Assembly (NCBI RefSeq): GCF_028278985.1
Contig: NZ_JANQTA010000001.1
Location: 54,777 to 118,776 of the forward strand
Direction of reading: 5' to 3'
From: Candidatus Nitrosopumilus sp.
GTDB lineage: Archaea > Thermoproteota > Nitrososphaeria > Nitrososphaerales > Nitrosopumilaceae
DNA length: 64,000 nucleotides
How positions within the stretch are numbered: position 1 is the stretch's first letter; each line of letters begins with the position of its first letter. Below the pieces are notes generated by a model. That model saw only the letters and a program-made list of their open reading frames with translations, was not told the origin of the DNA and ran no database searches. Made by a program: the position numbers and the translations under genes. This document shows positions 41,867-51,613 of the stretch, one piece after another.

Positions 41867-42831
41867 GCAGAACCACCACGATCTTGCATTCTCAATTCTA
41901 ATGTTTTGACATCTAATCCCAACATTGATTGTCTTTCATCAATCATCTTTTGTGCTTCTTTTACTTTATCAGATTCATTCCAGAATGTAGTTGCCAAGAC
42001 AATTGCTCGTGCTCTTTCTTTTGCATCATCAGCATTAAAAATTCCAGATCCTACAAAAATTCCATCACATCCTAATGACATGAGGTAAGCTGCATCAGCA
42101 GGAGTTGCAATTCCACCTGCTGCAAAATTTACAACAGGTAATCTACCAAGTTTTGCAGTTTGTTCTACAATATCATAAGATACTTTGAATTCTCTTGCCA
42201 TTCTAACAAGTTCTTGATTGTCTCCAGAATCATAAATTGATTTTATTGTTCTAAGTTCATCATTGACTTTTTTAATATGAGTAATAGCTTCTGCAACATT
42301 TCCAGTTCCAGGTTCACCTTTTGTTCTAATCATAGCTGCGCCTTCTTCAACTCTTCTTAGAGCTTCAGCCAATGAACGAGCACCGTTTACAAACGGAGTT
42401 GTGAAATCCCATTTCCAAATATGTCTAAATTCATCAGCAGGGGTTAAGACTTCAGATTCATCAATCATATCAACATCAGTTTCTTGTAAAACAAGTGCTT
42501 CATTGACATGTCCAATTCTACATTTTGCCATGACAGGAATTGTAACGGAATCCATAATATCTTCAATAATTCTAATGCTAGCTGTTCTTGCAACACCACC
42601 AGCCTTTCTAACTTCTGATGGAAGTTTATCCAAAACCATAACAGATACTGCACCTGCTTCTTCTGCAATTTGAGCCTGCTCTACAGTTGTTACATCCATT
42701 ACAACTCCGTTTTTCAACATGTGTGCAAATCCACGTTTTAGAGTTGAAGAACCACGAATAGTATCACTTTCTTCTAATTTTTCAGATTTGATTCCTTTAG
42801 CATCAGTGCGTTCTCCAGATAGAGGTAACAT
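41863..42831 (-). CDS. pdxS: Pyridoxal 5'-phosphate synthase lyase subunit
   Basis: The 322-residue TIM barrel has [24 protein letters not shown] (Schiff-base Lys), [10 protein letters not shown] and the phosphate site [16 protein letters not shown] then [12 protein letters not shown]. With PdxT it makes PLP from ribose 5-phosphate, glyceraldehyde 3-phosphate and ammonia. The N-terminus is ~30 residues longer than usual; the internal Met near residue 37 may be closer to the core start. Confidence 0.95.
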   Translation of the reverse strand: MLPLSGERTDAKGIKSEKLEESDTIRGSSTLKRGFAHMLKNGVVMDVTTVEQAQIAEEAGAVSVMVLDKLPSEVRKAGGVARTASIRIIEDIMDSVTIPVMAKCRIGHVNEALVLQETDVDMIDESEVLTPADEFRHIWKWDFTTPFVNGARSLAEALRRVEEGAAMIRTKGEPGTGNVAEAITHIKKVNDELRTIKSIYDSGDNQELVRMAREFKVSYDIVEQTAKLGRLPVVNFAAGGIATPADAAYLMSLGCDGIFVGSGIFNADDAKERARAIVLATTFWNESDKVKEAQKMIDERQSMLGLDVKTLELRMQDRGGSA

Positions 42832-42861
42832 GAACTAATTTCCTCTAAAGGCTATTTGTAC

Positions 42862-43395
42862 CTATTCACTAATTTCAGACATTATCTGATCAAGTTCAGT
42901 TTCTACCATTGTAATAATTGGTGGAATGAAACCATCAGTAGCGTTTTGTTCAGGCCAATGGATTTGATTTACTCTTCCATTAAGAGTGACCTTAACATTT
43001 GATTTTTGATATTCTGTTACATCTTCAAGAACTGGAAATGATTCAGATGGAATTGACATAAATCCTGTTTCTTTGATTATAGCCTTTATTTTATTTAATT
43101 GAGATTCATCAAGCTTAGATCTTTTATCGGGTTGAAGATATCCCAGTTCAGTAATAGAATATTTTAATGCGCCATCATTTTTGATTGATAAAATTTCAGT
43201 TTTTTCTGCTCCAACTCTTTCAGTTACACCATAAGATAATTTCTTTAGTTGATGTTTTGTATATTCGATTTCTATAGTATCAAAAGAATTTGCAGCTGAA
43301 ATCGGAATTTCATTTTTTGTCAGCATTGGAACTGAAATTAAAAGTGCAATAATTACTGGAATTGCGCCTAATACAAGATGAAATGTTTTTACCAT
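42862..43395 (-). CDS. Hypothetical membrane-anchored or secreted protein
   Basis: The 177-residue product has an N-terminal hydrophobic helix (residues 4-26) and an extracytoplasmic domain with LSIKNDGALKYSI, LDESQLNKIKAIIKETGF and a final helix. The alternating strand-helix pattern suggests a small mixed domain; family unknown. It is upstream of pdxST on the same strand. Confidence 0.65.
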   Translation of the reverse strand: MVKTFHLVLGAIPVIIALLISVPMLTKNEIPISAANSFDTIEIEYTKHQLKKLSYGVTERVGAEKTEILSIKNDGALKYSITELGYLQPDKRSKLDESQLNKIKAIIKETGFMSIPSESFPVLEDVTEYQKSNVKVTLNGRVNQIHWPEQNATDGFIPPIITMVETELDQIMSEISE

Positions 43396-43485
43396 AATTG
43401 ATTAACTAATACAAAATCGTGTTTATCGCAAATAAATCTTGGTTAAAAATAACTTAAAATTCAAGTCAATTCCAAACTTGTTCGT

Positions 43486-43638
43486 GGGGTCGTAGCCTAG
43501 CCTGGTAGGGCGACAGTGTCTACGAATAGATCACCGCTAAGGGCTCCAGAGGTAAACTAAGCTAAACTGACTCAGGGATGATGTAAGTTTGGAGCTGTAG
43601 TGACCCGTAGGTCGCCGGTTCGATTCCGGTCGGCCCCA
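43486..43638 (+). tRNA. tRNA-Trp (CCA) with two introns
   Basis: Acceptor GGGGTCG pairs with CGGCCCC, discriminator A; D stem GCCT/GGGC; T arm GCCGG-TTCGATT-CCGGT. The anticodon stem is complete only if two introns are removed: 43515-43540 (26 nt, between positions 28 and 29) and 43550-43602 (53 nt, canonical 37/38). The stem is then ACGGG/CCCGT with loop CTCCAGA, anticodon CCA, and the mature tRNA is 74 nt. The second intron has CTGA (43567), GATGATGT (43577) and TGGAGC (43590), complementary to the GCTCCA of the anticodon loop. Confidence 0.92.
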
Positions 43639-43647
43639 CGTTAACCT

Positions 43648-45924
43648 CTATTGATTATTTCTTAGAACATTAAGTGCTGAACCAGCTTTGAACCATTCAA
43701 TTTGTGATTTATTGTAAGAATGATTTAGAAGAATTTCATCTTTATTTCCATCACTATGAGTAATGATACATTTTACTTGTTTGTGAGGTTCTAATTCGTT
43801 TAATCCAACAAGACTAATTTTATCATCTTCAAGAATTTTTTCATAATCATCTGGATTGCCAAATGTCAATGCAAGGATTCCTTGTTTTTTGAGATTTGTT
43901 TCATGAATTCTTGCTAAACTTTTTGTAATTACTGCAGCACAACCAAGATATCTAGGAGTCATTGCAGCATGTTCTCTGCTACTTCCTTCGCCGTAATTAT
44001 TATCTCCAATAATCACCCAACGCATTTGTTTTTCTTTGTATTGACGTGCAATTTGTGAAAATGATTCTAGTTGATTATTCAATACGTTTTTGCCTTTTCC
44101 AACTTCATCATTGAATGCATTTACGGCTCCAAGTAACATGTTATCACTAAGATTATCAAGATGACCACGAAGTGAGAGCCATGCACCAGCAGGTGAAATA
44201 TGATCAGTAGTACATTTTCCTTTGGCTTTTACCATTATAGGAATTTCAACAAAATCATTTCCATCCCATATTGGGAATGGTTCTAATCTTTGCAACCGTT
44301 TGCTATTTTGATCAATTAAAACTTCAACATCATCTGAATTCTCTGGTGGAGCGACAAAAATTCCATCAGGTCTCATGAATCCTTCTTCAGGAACTTCTGG
44401 TGCAGGTTTTGGTGGTTCAAGTTTGAATTTTGTTCCATCGGCAGCAGTAAGTTCATCGATTAATGGGTTAAAGGAAAGTTTTCCTCCCAAAGCTAATGCA
44501 ATAATCATCTCTGGACTTCCAATAAAATTTAGAGTAGTTCTATGTCCATCATTTCTTCCAGGAAAATTTCGATTAAAAGTTGTTACAATTGTATTTTGTT
44601 CATCTTTATCTAATTCAGGTCTATTCCATTGACCAATACATGGTCCACATGCATTAGCTAAAACAGTTGCACCGATATCTTTGAGAGAATCCATTTGTCC
44701 ATCACGTTCAATTGTACCTCTAATTTGTTCAGAACCAGGAGTAACTAAAAGAGGAATTTTTGCTTTAATTCCTTTAGATTTTGCTTGTTCAGCAAGACTT
44801 GCAGCTCTTGACATGTCTTCATAAGATGAATTAGTACAACTTCCAATCAATGCAACAGAAATTGGATCCACATAATCTTTTGATTTTACATCATCAGCTA
44901 AACTAGAGATGCTTCTTGCCAAGTCAGGAGTATGAGGTCCAACAATATGTGGTTCTAATGTTGAAAGATCGATCTCAATTACTTTATCAAAATATTTTTC
45001 AGGATTACTTTCAACATCAGAATCTGCAATAAGTAATTCTTTATTCTGATTTGCCAATTCTGCAATTTCTGAACGATTTGTGTATTTGAGATAAGTCTCC
45101 ATACGCTCATCATATGGAAATACTGAACATGTTGCGCCAATCTCTGCACCCATGTTAGTAATTGTTGCTTTACCTGTACAACTAATTGATTTTGTTCCGG
45201 GACCAAAATATTCTACAATGGAATTAGTTCCGCCAGAGACAGTCAATTGTTCGGCCACTTTTAAGATAATATCTTTTGGAGCAGTCCAACCATTTAGCTC
45301 TCCTGTAAGTTTTACACCAATTCTTTTTGGATAGAGTAATTCCCATGGCAATCCAGCCATAGTTTCAGCAGCATCAAGACCTCCAACCCCAATTGCAACC
45401 ATTCCTAGACCACCAGCATTTGGTGTGTGTGAATCTGTTCCAATCATTAGACCTCCAGGGAATGCATAATTCTCAAGAACTACTTGGTGAATAATTCCAG
45501 CTCCTGGTTTCCAAAAACCACAACCATATTTGGCGGCAGCTGATTGTAAGAATTTGAATACTTCACTGTTTTCATCTAATGAAACTTTCATGTCAACATC
45601 ACCTTGAACTTCAGCTCTGATCAAATGATCACAATGTACTGTTGTAGGAAGTGAAGTTTGTTTCAAACCAGCTTGCATGAATTGTAACATTACCATTTGA
45701 CCTGTTACATCTTGTAATGCAACACGATCTGGTTTTAGAAAAACATAATCTTTTCCACCATCAAATGGTTTGTCAGTCATTTGATGTAAATGGCCTGAAA
45801 GAATTTTTTCTGTTAATGTAAGTGGACGTCCAACAACATCACGATATTTAGAAATATTATCTTTTAATTTTTCATAAACATTTGAAACAAGTTTAGGAGT
45901 AGTTTCTATTTCCACATCAAGCAT
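43648..45924 (-). CDS. acn: Aconitate hydratase
   Basis: The 758-residue enzyme has cluster cysteines in IGSCTNSSYED and NACGPCIGQW, the GTDSHTPNAGGLG motif, RNFPGRNDG and, in the swivelling C-terminal domain, GDNNYGEGSSREHAA. It interconverts citrate and isocitrate through a [4Fe-4S] cluster, feeding 2-oxoglutarate synthesis. Size fits the mitochondrial-like Acn group. Confidence 0.95.
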   Translation of the reverse strand: MLDVEIETTPKLVSNVYEKLKDNISKYRDVVGRPLTLTEKILSGHLHQMTDKPFDGGKDYVFLKPDRVALQDVTGQMVMLQFMQAGLKQTSLPTTVHCDHLIRAEVQGDVDMKVSLDENSEVFKFLQSAAAKYGCGFWKPGAGIIHQVVLENYAFPGGLMIGTDSHTPNAGGLGMVAIGVGGLDAAETMAGLPWELLYPKRIGVKLTGELNGWTAPKDIILKVAEQLTVSGGTNSIVEYFGPGTKSISCTGKATITNMGAEIGATCSVFPYDERMETYLKYTNRSEIAELANQNKELLIADSDVESNPEKYFDKVIEIDLSTLEPHIVGPHTPDLARSISSLADDVKSKDYVDPISVALIGSCTNSSYEDMSRAASLAEQAKSKGIKAKIPLLVTPGSEQIRGTIERDGQMDSLKDIGATVLANACGPCIGQWNRPELDKDEQNTIVTTFNRNFPGRNDGHRTTLNFIGSPEMIIALALGGKLSFNPLIDELTAADGTKFKLEPPKPAPEVPEEGFMRPDGIFVAPPENSDDVEVLIDQNSKRLQRLEPFPIWDGNDFVEIPIMVKAKGKCTTDHISPAGAWLSLRGHLDNLSDNMLLGAVNAFNDEVGKGKNVLNNQLESFSQIARQYKEKQMRWVIIGDNNYGEGSSREHAAMTPRYLGCAAVITKSLARIHETNLKKQGILALTFGNPDDYEKILEDDKISLVGLNELEPHKQVKCIITHSDGNKDEILLNHSYNKSQIEWFKAGSALNVLRNNQ

Positions 45925-46069
45925 AAAATTATCCGGAATTTATTATTTACAATTAAAAATTAAAAAAAATCATCAATTTAGGCATCAATTTTCTTAACAA
46001 TTATAAGCCAAAAGCGGGTATAGAATTGGGGATTGGGGAGTTACATGTTTTGTATAATGAGGTGTAAAA

Positions 46070-46702
46070 ATGGTCAATAAGGGATTTCCAAAATTTGGAA
46101 TGTCACAAGCCGGAGCATTTGTTGCAGCATTAAAGAATTACAATTTACCTGATTTTATTTTAGAACTAGTTGCAAAAGAATGCAATTCTGAACTTCTTGA
46201 AAGAGGAAGGATTGATGATAGATTACAAAGTATGAATGATGAAGCATTAGAGCTACTTCACAAAGTCTTTGTTGGATGTGAAGAAGATGCTAAAGGAAAA
46301 TTTGCCCAATACAGATTCTTTGCATATGTATCAAGCATGTATCACAAGTGCGAAGTATTAGTAAATGAAACTATTCCAGGCGCAACAGGGAAGAATCACA
46401 AAATTCCAGTTGCAGTTAAAAATAATGGAATGTATATTGCTGTTGCATACAACAAAGCAACAGGCAATCCAGTTAACAAAAAAGAAACTACTAGATTTTA
46501 TGACATGGTAGACGATATCAAAAAAGGTGATCATGGAACCATGTTAACTGATGCAATCTATGGTTCATCAGTGGGTTTTAGAGGAGATGCACTAGTTGAA
46601 CTTGAAGGTTTGAGTAAAGGAAGATCAGATGATCCTGAAAACAAACTAGATTTCAAAACTGCAAACTTTGAAAATAACATTTACTCTGTTACAAAGTGTT
46701 AA
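46070..46702 (+). CDS. Hypothetical protein
   Basis: The 210-residue soluble protein has a helical N-half (FVAALKNYNLPDFILELVAKEC) and a beta-rich C-half (IPVAVKNNGMYIAVAYNK, GDHGTMLTDAIYGSSVGFRG). No motif allows a call. The well-spaced promoter (TTATAAGCC at about 46000) supports real expression. Confidence 0.65.
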   Translation: MVNKGFPKFGMSQAGAFVAALKNYNLPDFILELVAKECNSELLERGRIDDRLQSMNDEALELLHKVFVGCEEDAKGKFAQYRFFAYVSSMYHKCEVLVNETIPGATGKNHKIPVAVKNNGMYIAVAYNKATGNPVNKKETTRFYDMVDDIKKGDHGTMLTDAIYGSSVGFRGDALVELEGLSKGRSDDPENKLDFKTANFENNIYSVTKC

Positions 46703-46707
46703 AAGAA

Positions 46708-47280
46708 TTATTTTTCAAATTTCAATTGTGAAGTATTCATTGTTAGAAACATTGGTTTTCCGTCTGTAATTTTGAAATCTTCACCATATTGTTCAAATTC
46801 TAATTGTTCATAGAAATGCTTAGTCCAAACATCACGAACTTCTTGAACATGTTTTTTTCTGCCAGACTGTCTCATTAATTCATGGAGTAATTCATAAGAA
46901 ACTGTTGTACAATTTTTTTCTGCAAGAAATAATTCATCATCAGATTCTTTAGGTTTTTTCCAAAAAACCATGCCAAAGTTTTCTGCATGATAACCATCAC
47001 AGAGGGAATCTGTCCAGAGGGGACGTGAATAAGTTAGATAGAAATGGTAGATGTCTTTACCACGTTGTTCATGATCTCGAACAAATGTATGTGTGTCAAG
47101 TCTTTGTAAAATGCTTCGTGGTTTTGTAATTAATTCATCACACTGAATTTCATAATCTTTTCCAAATTTTTCTTTAATCCAATGTTTGTAAAATTGTGCC
47201 ATTTTTTTGATATAATCAAATTCAGATTGTCGTTTGCCACGATCTTCTTCCTTTATGACAAAAATAAAGTGTAAAATCAT
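46708..47280 (-). CDS. Hypothetical protein
   Basis: The 190-residue soluble protein contains IYHFYLTYSRPLWTDSLCDGYHAENFGM and YELLHELMRQSGRKKHVQEVRDVWTKH-type sequence (two His/Glu helices), suggestive of but not equal to a metalloprotease (HELMR, not HExxH). Family unknown. It converges with 46070. Confidence 0.6.
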   Translation of the reverse strand: MILHFIFVIKEEDRGKRQSEFDYIKKMAQFYKHWIKEKFGKDYEIQCDELITKPRSILQRLDTHTFVRDHEQRGKDIYHFYLTYSRPLWTDSLCDGYHAENFGMVFWKKPKESDDELFLAEKNCTTVSYELLHELMRQSGRKKHVQEVRDVWTKHFYEQLEFEQYGEDFKITDGKPMFLTMNTSQLKFEK

Positions 47281-47298
47281 AATAAGAAAAAGGGGTGA

Positions 47299-47538
47299 TT
47301 ATGTCTGGCCTTCAATACCCATCAAGGTAAGTGTTGAACGAATCTTTTCAATTTTTCTGATTTTCCAAGTAATTGTTTCTCTAAGTTTTTCTACAGTATC
47401 AGATTCAATCTTGGCCAAAATATCGTATGCACCAAAAGTTCCATGAACTTCCTTAACACCTTCTAAGCCCTTTAGTTGCTGAATAATTGCTTCTTCAGAA
47501 CCAAGTTCACAGTTTATTAAAACATAAGCTGTTGCCAT
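47299..47538 (-). CDS. Lrp/AsnC-type RAM ligand-binding domain protein
   Basis: The 79-residue protein is a lone RAM domain: TAYVLINCELGSEEAII, VKEVHGTFGAYDILAKIES and an end IRSTLTLMGIE. It lacks the HTH of full Lrp regulators. Such stand-alone modules bind amino acids or other ligands and may modulate full-length Lrp proteins. Confidence 0.9.
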   Translation of the reverse strand: MATAYVLINCELGSEEAIIQQLKGLEGVKEVHGTFGAYDILAKIESDTVEKLRETITWKIRKIEKIRSTLTLMGIEGQT

Positions 47539-47581
47539 GCCAGCATTACAAAAATCGACTATATCAATAAACCGATTATTT

Positions 47582-48001
47582 CTAAGTTTGAGACATCTTT
47601 AAAATAGCATCCCAGATGGTTTTTGGAACGGGCATTACAGATAATCTTGAAATTCGAATTAATTCCCAATCTTTGAATTTTTTCTCTTTTTTCATCTCAT
47701 CCAATGTTACGGGATGTTTAAGAGATTTTTTGTATTTTACATCTACAACAATAAAACGCTCATTATCTTCTTTGGGATTTGGATAGGGTTTTGAGGAAAC
47801 TTCCATAATTCCAACAGCTTGACGTTCATCACCAGTATGATAGAAAATTACAAGATCTTTGGGTTTCATTTCCCGCATGTGTTTTAGTGCTAAATTGTTA
47901 TGTACACCATCCCATACAGTTTTCTTTTCTTTTTTTAGTTGTTCAAAATTATATCCTCTTGGACCACTTGGTTCTTGTTTTGCTAACCAATAGTTTACCA
48001 T
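47582..48001 (-). CDS. EVE domain protein
   Basis: The 139-residue protein has the EVE signature: YWLAKQEPSGPRGYNFEQL, TVWDGVHNNLA, MKPKDLVIFYHTGDERQAVGIMEV and a final IWDAI. EVE folds are PUA-like and bind modified bases in DNA or RNA; they are often linked to restriction and defence or to RNA modification. Confidence 0.92.
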   Translation of the reverse strand: MVNYWLAKQEPSGPRGYNFEQLKKEKKTVWDGVHNNLALKHMREMKPKDLVIFYHTGDERQAVGIMEVSSKPYPNPKEDNERFIVVDVKYKKSLKHPVTLDEMKKEKKFKDWELIRISRLSVMPVPKTIWDAILKMSQT

Positions 48002-48051
48002 GAATTCACTTGAAATTTTGGTGTTTTATGGTTTTTGAAATTGTAAATGTT

Positions 48052-48225
48052 CCCCGGTTCTGACTCGCACAAGATCATTGGAATTTAGCCAAAACCTCCT
48101 TGGGTTTTCTAACCGGGGTTGCCCATAATGTACCACACCTGGGTGAATTAGAAATCATTGGTATCATTACGATCGACATCATCCTAATCCGTCTGCGTGG
48201 CTGCTCTTGGGCGCTTAATATTGGA
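48052..48225. ncRNA. Candidate structured RNA in a 300-bp gene gap
   Basis: This stretch is clearly richer in G+C than its surroundings. CCCCGGTT (48052-48059) pairs with AACCGGGG (48111-48118), enclosing a second hairpin AAAACC/GGTTTT (48091-48108). Further right are CACCTGGGTG (48136) and the GGCTGCTCTTGGGCGC block near 48200. Six-frame reading gives no convincing protein. I cannot match it to SRP, RNase P or tRNA, and orientation is unknown; a decayed gene is the alternative. Confidence 0.4.
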
Positions 48226-48308
48226 ATTATTCTTACTAAAAACCATTTAGAGAAAAATTGAGCATATTTGGAAATTAAAATTAAATCACCGGAAACCAAA
48301 GAAAGTAA

Positions 48309-48569
48309 ATGGAGATAAAAAATATCACATTATTTTTTGTCGGAATTATTTTATTGATTATTGGGAGTTTAATTGTAATTTTTGATTATCCACAAATCCA
48401 ATTTTTTGAAAGCTTGGACGAAGAATCATACTATATGCTAGATGTAGAGAATAAGTCAATTCATCAAAGAATGATCATTGAATTTACCATTGGAATGATT
48501 ATTTTGTCAGTAGGGATTGGTATGATCGGAATGTCTTTTCTAAACAGATTTCAAAATGGAATCAGATAA
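48309..48569 (+). CDS. Small two-TM membrane protein
   Basis: The 86-residue product has two hydrophobic helices (about 6-23 and 56-76) separated by an acidic loop with FFESLDEESYYMLDVEN. Family unknown. Its 3' end overlaps the convergent pheT gene by 30 bp. Confidence 0.6.
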   Translation: MEIKNITLFFVGIILLIIGSLIVIFDYPQIQFFESLDEESYYMLDVENKSIHQRMIIEFTIGMIILSVGIGMIGMSFLNRFQNGIR

Positions 48570-50183
48570 AGAAATTTCAAATCCTACAACAGGTACACGA
48601 ATTTTATAATTTTCAATTATTTGAGAATTAATTTCGCCAATAATTCCAATTGTTTTATTATTTACAAGAACACTTGCGCATCTTCCATCTTCAAAGGTTG
48701 GATGAGATGTTGTTTTTGTTTGAATTTCAAGGTCAAATCCTGTTTTTAGTCCAGACTGTAAAACAGATTTTATTTCAGTGAAATTTGCATCTTGATGAGC
48801 ACTAATTCCTGAAAAACTAATTTTTTCATCAATTGGGTTTCCTTCTGAAAAAACGGAACCTGTTTCAAATATTTTTTGAGGATATGATTCGTGAATATTT
48901 TTTGATAAATTCTCTAGTAATCCTGGAAGAATTGAATCTCGTAAAATAGTATGTTCTTGGCTTTTTGAATCACGTACAGAAATAATTTTAGAAGAATTTC
49001 TGTTTGTCATTTCATACAAAACTCGTTTACTTGTTAGGCTCGAATTTAGTGCTTCAAGATAACCTAGTCCAACCATCACCTGACTCAGAAATTTTAGATT
49101 TTGGGAAACATGATTTGTTTGGCCAATTGTTTGTGATGGTGATAATGCAGGTTCAAGATTTTGAATTCCATATCCTAATGCAACTTCTTCCACAAGATCC
49201 ATTGGACCAAAGATATCAAATCGATATGCAGGAATGATACACAAAATATCTTTGCCTTTTAGAGATGCATCTAATCTAGATTTTTTCAAACAAGAGATAA
49301 TTTTTGAAGAATTCAGATTCAATCCTAAAATTTGATTTACCAAAGTTGTACTAACAGTCATTTTCTTTGACTCTAATTTTGGAGTAGAATTTTTTGAACC
49401 TGAAATTTTTACTTCTTCCAGACTAAATCCTGCACTTTGCAATATTGTTGCAACGACTGAAAGCATATCTTCAGCATCCGCTTTGTTAATTCCTGTAACT
49501 TCAACAAAGAGATTTTTGGTTTTTGTAGTCACAGTTGTTACTGCTGCATTAATTATTGGAGGAAATGAGACAGTTTGATTTTTTGAATCAGTAATAATTG
49601 GCATTTTAGATGAATTGCCTAAAATTTGTCCATAATCTTTTCCAACATCAGTAGATTCTAGAATTTGAGTAATTGTTAGTTCTTTTTCAGAATTTAATGG
49701 AATGAATTTGTCATTTCTACTAGTTGTAGAATATGTCAGAGGAAATGAAATCTTGTCTAAATCATGAATTCCAATTGAAGATTTTTTTCTTTTTCTTCCA
49801 ATTCCAAAATGAAGATCTTCTTGCATGGCCATAAGTTGTTTGATTGTTTTATCATCAATTTTGCCATTTTTAGCCACAATTCCAGTCACAAAAGGTCGGA
49901 TTTTTGCAACATCAGATTTTACATTTATAGAATATTGTTTTGATTTTTTGATTTTTAATTTGATTGCGCCAGTTTTGATTCCAAGTAATCCTTGCATTCC
50001 CAATGCAATACCAAAATCAGTAGAGTAATCAGGTCTGTTTGGACTGTATTCAATTCTTACCAAGTCTTTGTCTTCAGATTCAATATCTAAACCAAGAAAT
50101 GGTAATGAATCAGAAATTTGTTTTTTTGATGATTTTCCAATTAATTTTTGGAGGCGAGAATAAGATAATTCAACTACTGGCAT
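48540..50183 (-). CDS. pheT: Phenylalanine-tRNA ligase beta subunit (archaeal type)
   Basis: From ATG 50183 (MPVVELSYSRLQKLIG) the protein is 547 residues, the archaeal/eukaryal length. It has the B3/B4 editing region (GIGRKRKKSSIGIHDLDK), a B5 region around residues 270-330 and the catalytic-like domain starting VMVGLGYLEALNSSL. A Met seven codons upstream would extend the overlap with pheS. With PheS it forms an alpha2-beta2 enzyme. Confidence 0.93.
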   Translation of the reverse strand: MPVVELSYSRLQKLIGKSSKKQISDSLPFLGLDIESEDKDLVRIEYSPNRPDYSTDFGIALGMQGLLGIKTGAIKLKIKKSKQYSINVKSDVAKIRPFVTGIVAKNGKIDDKTIKQLMAMQEDLHFGIGRKRKKSSIGIHDLDKISFPLTYSTTSRNDKFIPLNSEKELTITQILESTDVGKDYGQILGNSSKMPIITDSKNQTVSFPPIINAAVTTVTTKTKNLFVEVTGINKADAEDMLSVVATILQSAGFSLEEVKISGSKNSTPKLESKKMTVSTTLVNQILGLNLNSSKIISCLKKSRLDASLKGKDILCIIPAYRFDIFGPMDLVEEVALGYGIQNLEPALSPSQTIGQTNHVSQNLKFLSQVMVGLGYLEALNSSLTSKRVLYEMTNRNSSKIISVRDSKSQEHTILRDSILPGLLENLSKNIHESYPQKIFETGSVFSEGNPIDEKISFSGISAHQDANFTEIKSVLQSGLKTGFDLEIQTKTTSHPTFEDGRCASVLVNNKTIGIIGEINSQIIENYKIRVPVVGFEISLSDSILKSV

Positions 50184-51562
50184 TTTGATGCGCTCCTTAA
50201 CCAATTAAGATTATTATTGTAAAATTCTCGAACATCATCTAATCCATACTTTAGCATTGCAATTCTTTCAATTCCTCCACCCCAAGCTAAAACTGGTTTT
50301 GTTATTCCAAGAGGCTTTGTAACCTCAGGCCTGAAAATTCCCATTCCAAATAATTCAACCCATTTTCCTAATCTTTCATTATACACCATAGTTTGCAAAG
50401 ATGGTTCAGTATATGGGAAAAATGTTGGCCAGAATTTAATTTTCGTTATTCCAATTCTTTTGTAGAATTCTCTTTGAATTCCCATTAAATCACGAAGTGT
50501 AGCATTTTTTCCAACTACAACTCCTTCAATTTGATTAAATTCAACTAGATGTTTGTAACTGACTTTTTCATTTCTAAATACACGACCTAAAGAAAATACT
50601 CGAGCTTCATCAGGTTTTGTTTCAGCTAAGTGCTTTATTGTAACACATGTGGTATGAGTCCTCAATACCATTTTTCGTGCCTCATTAATGTCCCATTGGT
50701 ATCTCCAGTTTTTCTTATGCGAATCTGAAACTTTTCTAATTTGCTCAGGTGTAGCTATTTTTTTGGCTGAAATTCCATCCAAGTAAAATGTGTCTTGAAG
50801 TTCTCTTGCAGGATGATCCTGAGGTGTAAACAATGCATCAAAATTCCAGAAACTAGACTGGGTCATGTTTCCATTAATTTCTGAAAAGCCTAGTGTTACA
50901 AAGATTTCACGAATTTCATCAATTGTGTCTTTTAATGGATGAGTTCTTGCTACAAAAACTTGGGGAACTTTGGCTTCAACATCAATTGCTCCAGATGAAT
51001 CAGATAGTTCGAGAGTTTTTGCAGAATCAGAAAGTGTGATTTCTTTAGTTTTTACAATATCTTCAATTACAAAATCAGGTCGCTTCAAAAGAACAGAAAG
51101 TTCAGAAGCATCAATTTTTTCTTTAGGAATTTTTTCTTTTCCAATTTGCTTGATAATTTTTTCAGCAGGAATTTCTGCTGGTTCATTATTTAGAGAAATC
51201 GAATCAGAATCAGCCTTTACCCAATTATTTTTTCTAGCAAGACCCATTGCAGGACCAAATACTGGACCAAGTTGTTTTTGTAAATCCGATAATTTTTTTG
51301 GACCATTTTTTAAAGAATTTAGTAATTGCCTTTCAGGTAATCCTTTTTCAATTGATTCAAGACCATTTTTTCCTAAACTGATAAGACTAGTTTTGGATTC
51401 ATTTACAATAGCTAAATCTTTGAGTTTAAGCCATTCAATTCCTCGCCTAATTTGATCAGGAGACAAATTAGTTGATTTTTCTAATGATTCTGGAGATTGT
51501 TTAGAATTCTCTTTTAGTGATGAAATTATTTTTTTTTCAATATCATGAAAAACTTGTGACAA
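50174..51562 (-). CDS. pheS: Phenylalanine-tRNA ligase alpha subunit
   Basis: The 462-residue class II synthetase has an N-terminal winged-helix region (residues 1-130) for tRNA contact, then HPLKDTIDEIREIF, the motif 2 region RVFRNEKVSYKHLVEFNQIEG and motif 3 LAWGGGIERIAMLKYG. It overlaps pheT by 10 bp, giving one transcript. Confidence 0.95.
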   Translation of the reverse strand: MSQVFHDIEKKIISSLKENSKQSPESLEKSTNLSPDQIRRGIEWLKLKDLAIVNESKTSLISLGKNGLESIEKGLPERQLLNSLKNGPKKLSDLQKQLGPVFGPAMGLARKNNWVKADSDSISLNNEPAEIPAEKIIKQIGKEKIPKEKIDASELSVLLKRPDFVIEDIVKTKEITLSDSAKTLELSDSSGAIDVEAKVPQVFVARTHPLKDTIDEIREIFVTLGFSEINGNMTQSSFWNFDALFTPQDHPARELQDTFYLDGISAKKIATPEQIRKVSDSHKKNWRYQWDINEARKMVLRTHTTCVTIKHLAETKPDEARVFSLGRVFRNEKVSYKHLVEFNQIEGVVVGKNATLRDLMGIQREFYKRIGITKIKFWPTFFPYTEPSLQTMVYNERLGKWVELFGMGIFRPEVTKPLGITKPVLAWGGGIERIAMLKYGLDDVREFYNNNLNWLRSASKCQ

Positions 51563-51613
51563 CAGCAGAAAGTTCGAAAAAGACTTTTTAAACCTTAACC
51601 TAAGTCAAATTGA

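Noticed and set aside
48075..48299. Minus-strand frame of 74 residues in the pheT-EVE gap
   Set aside because: Composition is not protein-like and other frames are no better; the structured-RNA reading fits the local stems and GC content better.
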